Shown here: piece by piece, positions 10,778 to 19,555 of the stretch | Layout of the letters: every line of letters starts with the position of its first letter | Numbering within the stretch: the first letter of the stretch is position 1 | Assembly (NCBI GenBank): GCA_029212405.1 | Contig: JARGNR010000004.1 | Coordinates: forward strand, 65,396 to 129,395 | Direction of reading: 5' to 3' | DNA length: 64,000 bases | Source: Saprospiraceae bacterium | GTDB lineage: Bacteria > Bacteroidota > Bacteroidia > Chitinophagales > Saprospiraceae | Notes under the pieces: model-generated | Databases searched by the model: none | Seen by the model: the letters and a program-made list of their open reading frames with translations, nothing else | Told to the model about the DNA's origin: nothing | Translations under genes and position numbers: made by a program

Positions 10778-11870
10778 AACCCTTTTAACATTATTGCCCG
10801 GAGATTGCTTAGGCGGCGCCGAAAAGGTTCTAAAACTAATGGTCAAAGAGTGGACTGAAACTCAAGGCAACAATGCGGAGGTAGTTTTTTTGAAAAAATC
10901 AGAATGTGGGTCTTGGGATGATATAAATGAACAGACCAACCAATATTTTTCTACGTATACACAAGAGCGATTTACAATATGGTATTCTTTAAAACAAATT
11001 TATAAGGTATCGAGGCAAAATAATGTTGAATTGACTCTTGCCTCTAATACAGTAATGGTTGGCTGGTTAGGGTTTTTGAGAAAATTAGGAGTTCTTAAAA
11101 CAGACTATTTAGTTGGAAGAGAAAGTACACAATTATTAGATAGATTTACAGGTGCAAAGAGACTGATGGCCTTGTTCTTTTATACGATTGGGTATAGTAA
11201 TTTAGACTTAGTTATTTGTCAGACCACATATATGATGGAAAGGTTTTATGTTCAACTACCTCAGGCAAAAAACTGGAACGTAAAAGTTATACCAAATCCT
11301 TTTCTACTACCAAATCAGTTACCTAAAGAGGATAAATCTTATGACCAATATGGCAACTATATAGTAGGAGCTGGACGGTTAATTCAGCTTAAAGGGTTTG
11401 ACCTATTGATTCAAAGTTTAACGCATTTTGAAGAGCTAAATTTAGTTATTTTGGGAGCAGGTAAAGAGGAGGAAAACTTAAAGAAATTAGCGACAAAGCT
11501 CGGGTTGGCGGAACGATTGTTTTTACCAGGGAAAGTAAACAATGTTTATGATTATTTCAAACATGCTGCGGTGTGTGTTATAAGTTCAAGAGTAGAAGGA
11601 TTTCCGAATACATTGCTGGAGATGATGAGTGTAAATGAACAAGTAGTCTCGACTTTATGCGCAGGTGATATTGATAAAATTGACGGGGTGGTTACATGTA
11701 ATACAGACAATGTGGAAGAGATGGTGCATGCAATTAAAACTGCCTTAAATCAAACTCCTGAAATGAATCAATTGAATAGAATGAAATTTGATGCTGAACT
11801 TGAAAGTAGAAAACCATCACATTTTTTAAAGAAGATATATGAGCATCTCAATAAAAATGATAATAAGTAG
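10764..11870 (+). CDS. Glycosyltransferase family 4
   Basis: LPGDCLGGAEKVL, VGAGRLIQLKGFDLLI, ILGAGKEEENLK, SSRVEGFPNTLLEMM. Confidence 0.9.
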   Translation: MKENKTLLTLLPGDCLGGAEKVLKLMVKEWTETQGNNAEVVFLKKSECGSWDDINEQTNQYFSTYTQERFTIWYSLKQIYKVSRQNNVELTLASNTVMVGWLGFLRKLGVLKTDYLVGRESTQLLDRFTGAKRLMALFFYTIGYSNLDLVICQTTYMMERFYVQLPQAKNWNVKVIPNPFLLPNQLPKEDKSYDQYGNYIVGAGRLIQLKGFDLLIQSLTHFEELNLVILGAGKEEENLKKLATKLGLAERLFLPGKVNNVYDYFKHAAVCVISSRVEGFPNTLLEMMSVNEQVVSTLCAGDIDKIDGVVTCNTDNVEEMVHAIKTALNQTPEMNQLNRMKFDAELESRKPSHFLKKIYEHLNKNDNK

Positions 11871-13070
11871 ATGAGTAAAATCAAGGTTTTAAGAATTATG
11901 CATCGAATGAGCATAAGTGGTCCAACTCATCATGCGGCATATCTTACAAAGTATTTAGGAGATAAGTATGAGACAATGCTATTGAGTGGAATGATAGAGT
12001 CAGGAGAAAGAGATGGTTCATTTATTATGGAACAAATAGGTGTTGAGCCCGTCTACATTAGTGATATGGAACGCTCAATAAATCTAATAAAAGACAGAAA
12101 AGCATATTTGAAAATTCGAGAAATAATTAAAAATTATCAACCGGATATCGTGCATACGCATGCAGCAAAATCTGGAGCTCTTGGAAGGTTGGCTGCAATT
12201 CATGAAAAAGTTCCTGTCATTATTCATACCTATCATGGCCATGTTTTTCATTCTTACTTTGGAAAACTTAAAACATTTATATTTCTTACCATCGAACGGT
12301 TTCTAGCTAAAAAGTCAACTAGAATAATTGCCATAAGCAATAAACAGAAAGAGGAATTAAGTAAAGATTTTACCATTGCTCCTCCTTCAAAAATCTCTGT
12401 TATAAAACTAGGTTTTGACCTTAGTAAGTTTGTAGATGTAGACGGAAGAAAAAGGAATAAATTTAGATCTGAATTTCAATTAGATGATAGTAAAATAGCA
12501 TTTGGAATAATAGGGAGAGTAACGGGAGTGAAAAACCACCATCATTTTTTAAAGTCATTTGCCCTTCATAAAACTCAATCTAATGCAAATTCAATTGCTT
12601 TTGTTATTGGAGATGGAGACTTAATGAATGAGATAAAGGATCTATGTTCCGAGCTCGGTCTTAATATTTCTACACCTCAAAACAAGAGTACTCAGCCTAA
12701 TGTCATATTTACTTCATGGAGAGAGGATGTTGAGTTTGTAATGAATGGATTAGATGTTGTTTGTCTCACTTCCTTGAATGAAGGTACTCCAGTAAGTCTG
12801 ATTGAAGCTCAAGCAGCTCAAAAGCCAATCTTAACGACCAATGTAGGAGGAGTAGAAGATATTGTTATTAAAGATAAGTCAGCATTATTATATAAGGTAA
12901 ACGATGTGGATGGACTAGCGATAGGAATGACAAAACTTGCAGAAAATCCCGATAAAAGGCTTGAAATGGCAAGTTATGCCAATTCAGTAAGAGAAGAATT
13001 TTCGTACAAAAGACTTGTAAAGGATATAGATGGATTGTATCAAAAATTAATGGATGGAAAATCAAAATAG
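11871..13070 (+). CDS. Glycosyltransferase family 4
   Basis: VHTHAAKSGALGRLAA, GRVTGVKNHHHFL, TSLNEGTPVSLIEAQAAQKPIL. Confidence 0.92.
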   Translation: MSKIKVLRIMHRMSISGPTHHAAYLTKYLGDKYETMLLSGMIESGERDGSFIMEQIGVEPVYISDMERSINLIKDRKAYLKIREIIKNYQPDIVHTHAAKSGALGRLAAIHEKVPVIIHTYHGHVFHSYFGKLKTFIFLTIERFLAKKSTRIIAISNKQKEELSKDFTIAPPSKISVIKLGFDLSKFVDVDGRKRNKFRSEFQLDDSKIAFGIIGRVTGVKNHHHFLKSFALHKTQSNANSIAFVIGDGDLMNEIKDLCSELGLNISTPQNKSTQPNVIFTSWREDVEFVMNGLDVVCLTSLNEGTPVSLIEAQAAQKPILTTNVGGVEDIVIKDKSALLYKVNDVDGLAIGMTKLAENPDKRLEMASYANSVREEFSYKRLVKDIDGLYQKLMDGKSK

Positions 13071-14052
13071 AAAAATATTTATTACGGGTGGATCTGGATT
13101 TATAAGTTCACATATTCATGAAGTTATAGATCAAAATGAAATTGTGAATTTTGATTTGAAACCTCCTAGAGAAAATATTACATCAACTTTTGTTCAAGGG
13201 GATGTTAGAAATTTAGAGGATCTGAATACGGCACTTGCGTTACACCCATGTTCTATGATATTGGCTTTGGCTGCAGAGCACAAAGACTTTGGACTTTCTG
13301 AAGAAGAATATTTTAAAACGAATGAATTTGGTACTGAGAATATCTGTAAAGCAGCAGAAAAAGCCGGTATTACTAAAATAGTTTTTTACAGCTCTGTAGC
13401 TGTTTATGGCAACAATACTTTACCTTCAACAGAAGAAATGCCACCTAACCCAAACCTACCATATGGAGCCTCAAAATGGGCTGGAGAGAAAGTCCTGCAA
13501 AAATGGGTAAGTGAAAATCCTGAAAGAAGTGTTTTGATCATGCGACCTACAGTAGTTTATGGAGAACGCAATATTGCAAATATGTTTAGGCTTATTCAAC
13601 AAATAAATAGTGGAAGATATTTTCACATTGGTAAAGGAAAAAATATAAAATCCATAGCCTATGTGAAAAACTTAGTTGAAGCTACATTTTACTTGGCAGA
13701 AAGAATGAAGAGTGGAATGGAAGTATTTAATTATGCGGATAAGCCGCAAATGACGAGTAGAGAAATTGGTGAAGTAATCTCCAATCGACTAAAAAAGTCT
13801 CCGTTTACAATACCCTATAGACTAGCTCTCCTAATGGGAATTCCTTTTGATATACTAATTAAAGTAACAGGAAAGGATTATCCTATTTCTACCAATAGGA
13901 TAAAGAAATTTTGCGTTCAAACTTATCATAAAGCAGATAAGGTGACAGATTCAGGATTTATTCCCAAATACTCAAATATCGAGGGACTAAACAATATGAT
14001 AAAATGGCAAAAGGAACAATATAGAAAGGAAGAATCCTATTTTAATATATAG
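13054..14052 (+). CDS. NAD-dependent epimerase/dehydratase (extended SDR)
   Basis: ITGGSGFISSHI Rossmann motif, YSSVAVYGNN, YGASKWAGE (YxxxK), MRPTVVYGERN. Confidence 0.92.
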   Translation: MENQNRKIFITGGSGFISSHIHEVIDQNEIVNFDLKPPRENITSTFVQGDVRNLEDLNTALALHPCSMILALAAEHKDFGLSEEEYFKTNEFGTENICKAAEKAGITKIVFYSSVAVYGNNTLPSTEEMPPNPNLPYGASKWAGEKVLQKWVSENPERSVLIMRPTVVYGERNIANMFRLIQQINSGRYFHIGKGKNIKSIAYVKNLVEATFYLAERMKSGMEVFNYADKPQMTSREIGEVISNRLKKSPFTIPYRLALLMGIPFDILIKVTGKDYPISTNRIKKFCVQTYHKADKVTDSGFIPKYSNIEGLNNMIKWQKEQYRKEESYFNI

Positions 14053-14107
14053 TAAATTTAATGGGTGAAAGTGATGGAACGATTATTAATTTGGATAGAG
14101 AATTACA

Positions 14108-14800
14108 GTGAAAAGAACAACTGAAGATTTTAAATATTCATATACTTCATATTATTCCTTTATTTCGAAATCGTTTGATAATCATATTAAAAAAAAGGTT
14201 TTAGAAATTGGCGGAGGCGCTCATCCATCTATCACAGAGAGATCAAATCTCAAGTATACCATCATTGACCCAGACCCAATAGAATTGAAAAAGAGTCCGG
14301 AGGATTGTTATCAAATTTGTTCGACATTGCAAGAATACAATGAGGTTGGACAATTTGATTTAATCATTTCAAAAATGGTACTTGAGCATGTAGAGGAGCC
14401 AGACTCTTTTCATGAAAAAGCGAGGAGAGTACTTAAAGATAATGGGACGATTATTCACTTCTTTGCTTGCCGCCATTCAATACCAGCCATGGTAAATAGG
14501 CTATTGCCTGAATCTTTTGGAAATGCTCTTTTGAGGGTATTAAAAAATAGAAATACGGAGGCACATCCAAAGTATCCTGCATTTTATAAAAGGACAAAAG
14601 GGGGCGTGAAGTCTCAAATTCAATATTTTGAAAATCTTGGGTTTAGTATACAAACCTATAACTCCTACGTTGGGCACAAATACTTCCAATCGTTTCCGGT
14701 ATTAAAGCAATTGGAACAACTCTATACCTGGATTCTTGTTCAACTAAAGATGAAGTCATTAGCCACCGTTGCCTTGGTGGTTTTAAAAAAGAAAAAATGA
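14108..14800 (+). CDS. Class I SAM-dependent methyltransferase
   Basis: VLEIGGGAHPSI, FDLIISKMVLEHVEEPDSFHEKARRVLKDNGTIIHFF. GTG start. Confidence 0.85.
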   Translation: MKRTTEDFKYSYTSYYSFISKSFDNHIKKKVLEIGGGAHPSITERSNLKYTIIDPDPIELKKSPEDCYQICSTLQEYNEVGQFDLIISKMVLEHVEEPDSFHEKARRVLKDNGTIIHFFACRHSIPAMVNRLLPESFGNALLRVLKNRNTEAHPKYPAFYKRTKGGVKSQIQYFENLGFSIQTYNSYVGHKYFQSFPVLKQLEQLYTWILVQLKMKSLATVALVVLKKKK

Positions 14801-15882
14801 ATAAAAACAGATATATAACGATAATGGCAGGCGGAGTCGGATCAAGATTTTGGCCTGCTTCTACAGAAGAAACCCCGAAACAATTTTTGGATATTTTAGG
14901 AGTGGGGAAATCACTAATTCGATTGACCTTTGAGCGATTTTTAAGACTTGTTCCTGCAGATCAGATTCTGATTGTGACCAATAAAAAGTACAAGGCAATC
15001 ACAAAAGAGCATCTTCCAGAACTGCCTATTGAAAATATCTTGTGCGAGCCATCTAGAAATAATACGGCACCCTGTGTAGCTTATACTGCATTGAGATTAA
15101 AAGCAACGAATCCCGATGCCATTTTTGTTACGGCTCCTTCGGATCACATTATTTTGAAAGAAGATCAGTTTCTTCAAAAGATTAATCAAGCGTTTGAGTT
15201 TGTTGAAAATCAGGATGCAATTGTGACGCTAGGAATTCAACCGACAAGACCTGATACAGGATATGGATACATCGAAACAGAATGCGAATGCAAAGGAGAA
15301 GGAGACGATGCCAGTGTTGGAGTTTGCAGCGTCAATGCCTTCAAGGAAAAACCAGATCGAGAAACAGCCAAAGCATATATTGAGGATGGGTCCTATTTGT
15401 GGAATGCAGGTATTTTTATATGGAAAGCGAAGCGTTTAATTCAATCTTTTGAACGGCATGCACCCCAAATAATTCAAGTGTTGACACAAGATGAAAGTAA
15501 GTTTAATACGGCTGAAGAGCAATCATATATTGATCGTGTTTATCCGGACACAGAGCGGATCTCCGTAGATTATGCTATATTAGAACGGGCACAGAATGTA
15601 TATACCATTCCCGCGGATATTGGTTGGAGTGATCTTGGAACGTGGAATAGTTTGCATGCATTTTTGGATAAAGACGATAATGATACGGTAACATTAGGGG
15701 CCAATACGCACTTGATCGATACCCAGCGAAGTATCATCAGAAGCGACAGCAATAAGATTGTAGTAGTTAAAGGTTTGGACGATTATATTGTAGTAGATGA
15801 GCCAGGTGCTTTATTGATTTATCCAAAGAAGGATGAACAAGAGATTAAAGAAGTGGTGAAGTCATTGGGGTCTGACCAATAA
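14797..15882 (+). CDS. manC: Mannose-1-phosphate guanylyltransferase
   Basis: IMAGGVGSRFWPASTEETPKQFLDI, CEPSRNNTAPCVAYTAL, TAPSDHII, GYGYIE, FKEKPD, WNAGIFIWKA, DIGWSDLGTWNSL. ATGA overlap with preceding gene. Confidence 0.95.
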   Translation: MNKNRYITIMAGGVGSRFWPASTEETPKQFLDILGVGKSLIRLTFERFLRLVPADQILIVTNKKYKAITKEHLPELPIENILCEPSRNNTAPCVAYTALRLKATNPDAIFVTAPSDHIILKEDQFLQKINQAFEFVENQDAIVTLGIQPTRPDTGYGYIETECECKGEGDDASVGVCSVNAFKEKPDRETAKAYIEDGSYLWNAGIFIWKAKRLIQSFERHAPQIIQVLTQDESKFNTAEEQSYIDRVYPDTERISVDYAILERAQNVYTIPADIGWSDLGTWNSLHAFLDKDDNDTVTLGANTHLIDTQRSIIRSDSNKIVVVKGLDDYIVVDEPGALLIYPKKDEQEIKEVVKSLGSDQ

Positions 15883-15998
15883 AAGGAGGAGAGCGGATGT
15901 TGAGATTTCGTTGCGCTGGGGGATGAAGATCGGCGAAAGATCAACTCCTTAAATCTATGACTTTAGGATTGATTTGGAAATTATGAAAAGAAACAACT

Positions 15999-16931
15999 AT
16001 GAATACTAGACGAGAATTTTTGAAGACAACTGGTCAGGTTGCAGCGTACTCTTTTTTATTTGGCCATCTGTATGCATGCAAAGGTGCCAAGGTGCCCACT
16101 ACCATTCAATTGCCTGCAGATGCATCGTTTAATATGCAATTTCTCAGAGGTGGAGTTGGATTTTTTACGGAAAGAGGAGGAACTATAGGATGGATGGCAA
16201 GTAAAGATGGAATGGCTGTCATAGATACTCAATTTCCTGAGCAATCTCAACACTTGGTGGATGAGCTGATGAAAATTAAAAAAGGGAAAATTGATTTGTT
16301 GATTAATACCCATCATCATGGTGATCATACAGCAGGGAATAAAGTATATAGAGATCTTACGGATACGATTTTGGCCCATGAAAACAGTAAAAAGAACCAA
16401 GAGAATTCAGCAAAAAAAAGAGGGAATGAAGCGGATCAGGTGTATCCCAATGAGACCTTCGAAACCAGCATTCGAAAACGGGTAGGGAATGAAGTGATCG
16501 ATCTAAAATACTATGGTGCAGGACATACGAATGGTGATGCCATTACTCATTTTCAAAATGCCAATATTGTACATATGGGGGATTTGGTTTTTAATAGAAG
16601 GTTTCCGTACATTGATACGGGGGCTGGAGCAAATATTGAAAACTGGATTAAGGTTTTGGATCAAGCGAAGAGAAATTATGATGATGAGACTATATTTATT
16701 TGGGGACATGCGGCCGATGGATATGATATAAAAGGAGGAAAAGAAGATATCTCGGCATTTCAAAATTATTTAGAAAAGTTGTTGGAATTTGGAGAAAAGT
16801 CAATGCGTGCTGGCGTGACGTTGGATGAGCTCATTAAAACTACAACGACAATCCCAGGAGCGGAAGAGTGGACAGGAAAAGGGATAGACAGAAGTTTGAA
16901 AGCCGTTTATGCTGAAGTTGGAAAAGAGTAA
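15999..16931 (+). CDS. Metallo-beta-lactamase-fold hydrolase, probable Tat-exported lipoprotein
   Basis: Twin-arginine N-terminus MNTRREFLKTTG, lipobox-like LYAC, metal motif NTHHHGDHTAGN, later GAGHTNGDA and WGHAADG. Confidence 0.85.
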   Translation: MNTRREFLKTTGQVAAYSFLFGHLYACKGAKVPTTIQLPADASFNMQFLRGGVGFFTERGGTIGWMASKDGMAVIDTQFPEQSQHLVDELMKIKKGKIDLLINTHHHGDHTAGNKVYRDLTDTILAHENSKKNQENSAKKRGNEADQVYPNETFETSIRKRVGNEVIDLKYYGAGHTNGDAITHFQNANIVHMGDLVFNRRFPYIDTGAGANIENWIKVLDQAKRNYDDETIFIWGHAADGYDIKGGKEDISAFQNYLEKLLEFGEKSMRAGVTLDELIKTTTTIPGAEEWTGKGIDRSLKAVYAEVGKE

Positions 16932-16979
16932 CAATCTTCAAACCAAAGTACTAAAACTCTTTTTAAGAGAGACAATTTT

Positions 16980-18101
16980 ATGAACATTGCACTGGTAGCA
17001 AATTCTACATGGAATATATATAATTTTCGATTGAATGTAATCGATAAATTACTTGCCGAAGGTCATAATGTATTTGTGATTGCTCCAATAGATGAATACT
17101 TGGAATACAAAGAAAAATATCCAAAAGTCAAACACTATAGTTTGAAAACACTGGACCGTGACAGTACCAACCCTTTGAAAGATCTCCTCTTGGTAATTGA
17201 ACTGGCTAGAAAATATAAAAGAATCAGGCCAGATTTAATCATTCATTATACCAATAAGCCAAATATTTTTGGAGGAATAGCAGCCAAATATGTTGGCATT
17301 CCTTCTATTGCAATGGTTACAGGCTTGGGATATGCATTTATCCATAATGGATTGATAAAACTCATTACAACATTCTTATACAGGCTGACAGGCAGATGGC
17401 ACAAGAAGTTCATTTTTGAGAATATTGAGGATAGAGAATTGTTTGAGGATTTAAAAATTATCAAACCAACACATGGTGTTTCCATCAAGGGATGTGGGGT
17501 TAATACCACTTATTTTGCTCCTTATCCAAATGGAGTAGTGAAGCCAGGAGATGAAGTCATATTTACATTTATAGGAAGACTATTATATGATAAGGGCATA
17601 AAAGAGTTTGTCTTAGCCGCCCAAGATATAAAAGAAAAATACCCAAAAGTTTCGTTTTGGATTGTTGGAGAATTAGATCTTGAGAATCCCGCTACGGTGG
17701 ATAAAGAAGATTTGATTGGATGGACAGAGAATGACATTGTCTATTATCATGGATTCCAGAGAGATGTTCGACCATTTATTGCAAAATCAGATTGTATTGT
17801 TCTGCCTTCTTATCGTGAAGCTATTCCAAGGACGATTACCGAGGGCATGTCGATGGGCAAACCTGTCATTACCACAGATACAGCAGGTTGTAGAGAAGCA
17901 GTAGATATCGGAGAAAATGGTTTTTTGGCGGAGGTAAAAAGCACAGAATCACTCAAAGAAACATTTGAACAATTCATAAAGCTTTCTTCGGATCAACGAC
18001 ATAAAATGGGTGAAGCAGGCAGACAAAAAGCTCTAAAAGAATTTGACGATAGAAAAATTGCCAATGATATCTATTCTGAAATAGAAAAAATACTCCACTA
18101 A
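16980..18101 (+). CDS. Glycosyltransferase family 4 (PglA-like)
   Basis: MNIALVANSTWNIYNFR, TNKPNIFGGIAAKYVGIPSIAMVTGLGYAF, FIGRLLYDKGIKEFV, PSYREAIPRTITEGMSMGKPVITTDTAGC. Confidence 0.92.
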   Translation: MNIALVANSTWNIYNFRLNVIDKLLAEGHNVFVIAPIDEYLEYKEKYPKVKHYSLKTLDRDSTNPLKDLLLVIELARKYKRIRPDLIIHYTNKPNIFGGIAAKYVGIPSIAMVTGLGYAFIHNGLIKLITTFLYRLTGRWHKKFIFENIEDRELFEDLKIIKPTHGVSIKGCGVNTTYFAPYPNGVVKPGDEVIFTFIGRLLYDKGIKEFVLAAQDIKEKYPKVSFWIVGELDLENPATVDKEDLIGWTENDIVYYHGFQRDVRPFIAKSDCIVLPSYREAIPRTITEGMSMGKPVITTDTAGCREAVDIGENGFLAEVKSTESLKETFEQFIKLSSDQRHKMGEAGRQKALKEFDDRKIANDIYSEIEKILH

Positions 18102-19390
18102 TGGGGGCACAAAAAGGAGAAATCCTTTGCATACATTATTACTTCCCGCCTCTCGATTCTACAGCAACAATTCGTAATTATTACGTTGCCAAAACCTTGA
18201 CAGAATTTTATGACAAGGTTCATGTTTTTACCAGCAATAACCATTTGCGATTTCCTTCACTTCAAAAAGAATTTCCTTCCAACCTTTATTGCACAGACAT
18301 CCCCACATTCGATTATAGAATAGTATTAAGTGGCAAATCAAAAAAAGATGCGCATATTACTACAGGAAAGAAAAAAGGCAGGTTATATAAATTTGCATTA
18401 AAAATTCAAAAGTCGTTCCCTTTCAACCTTTTTCTGGCTGAAGGAAACCTAATTTATATTATCAGGGCTTACCTGAAAGCTAAAAAGCTGATTAAATCGG
18501 GCCAAGTCAAGGCAATTTATAGCTCGTTCGGACCTTATTGTGACCATTATGTAGCGTATTTATTGAAACGAAAATATCCAAAACTTAGATGGATAGCAGA
18601 TTTTAGAGATTTACAAATTGAGCCCATCTATAAGAATGTAATTTGGAAAAATTTCCAACAACGTATAGAACAAAGTGTATTGAACAAAGTGGATCTGATT
18701 ACCTGCATATCCCATGGATTTGTTGAACAATTGAAAGTATACAATAGACCTACAGTAGCACTTCTTAGAGGAGTGGAAGTTAGACAAACCCATGTGCAGT
18801 TTAACAAATTTACCATAGCGTATACAGGATCTTTATATTTTGAGTACCGAGACCCTAGGCCCATGTTTCAAGTTGTAGCACAACTTTTGAAGGAAGGGTC
18901 AATTGATCCCAATACATTCGAAATTGTCTATGCAGGTCGAGACGGTATCAAATTCTATGAATGGATAAAAGAATATCAATTAGAAAAGAATTTTGCTAAT
19001 TGGGGATTGGTTTCTCAGACAGAAGCAAAACAAATCCAGAATCAATCTCACATTAATCTTTTACTCACCTCTTCAAGTCCTGAACTCACAGGCGTTATTA
19101 CTGGAAAAGTCTTCGAATACTTCGAAGCACTCAATCCTACTCTTTGCCTAATCAACGGTGTATACGACCCAGAATTTGAATCCTTATTTAGGGAGTTGAA
19201 TGCGGGTGTTGTGGTATATAATCCTGAACAAACAAAAGGCAAAATGCGTAAATTTATTCTTTCAAAATATGAAGAATGGAGAACGACTCACCGAGTAGCA
19301 TCAACTATAAATTCACAAATTATTCAAGAAAAGTACAGTTGGAAGCACCAGGTTTCAAAAATGGTGACAAACAATGATACTAATTCATAG
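18101..19390 (+). CDS. Glycosyltransferase (GT4-like)
   Basis: YYFPPLDSTATIRNYYVAKTL, WIADFRDLQIEPIY, GKVFEYFEALNPTL; related in layout to 5264..6526. Confidence 0.8.
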   Translation: MGAQKGEILCIHYYFPPLDSTATIRNYYVAKTLTEFYDKVHVFTSNNHLRFPSLQKEFPSNLYCTDIPTFDYRIVLSGKSKKDAHITTGKKKGRLYKFALKIQKSFPFNLFLAEGNLIYIIRAYLKAKKLIKSGQVKAIYSSFGPYCDHYVAYLLKRKYPKLRWIADFRDLQIEPIYKNVIWKNFQQRIEQSVLNKVDLITCISHGFVEQLKVYNRPTVALLRGVEVRQTHVQFNKFTIAYTGSLYFEYRDPRPMFQVVAQLLKEGSIDPNTFEIVYAGRDGIKFYEWIKEYQLEKNFANWGLVSQTEAKQIQNQSHINLLLTSSSPELTGVITGKVFEYFEALNPTLCLINGVYDPEFESLFRELNAGVVVYNPEQTKGKMRKFILSKYEEWRTTHRVASTINSQIIQEKYSWKHQVSKMVTNNDTNS

Positions 19391-19555
19391 GAGATAGTTG
19401 TCTATTTCTGCAACGATTTACCTCCTTTTTTCATCTTACTAATAGGTTTTAAAGACATAGTATCTTAAAATAGTACTAATTTGAATCCATTTATTGTCTG
19501 ATTTGAAAATATAGCTTAACTTTCTATCATAGAACCAATTACGACAATCGCTAAT

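Noticed and set aside
16513-16731. Alternative-frame ORF (72 aa) inside the MBL gene, plus antisense ORFs 16056..16400 and 16503..16763
   Set aside because: The MBL frame has clear motifs throughout; the others are by-products of AT-rich sequence.
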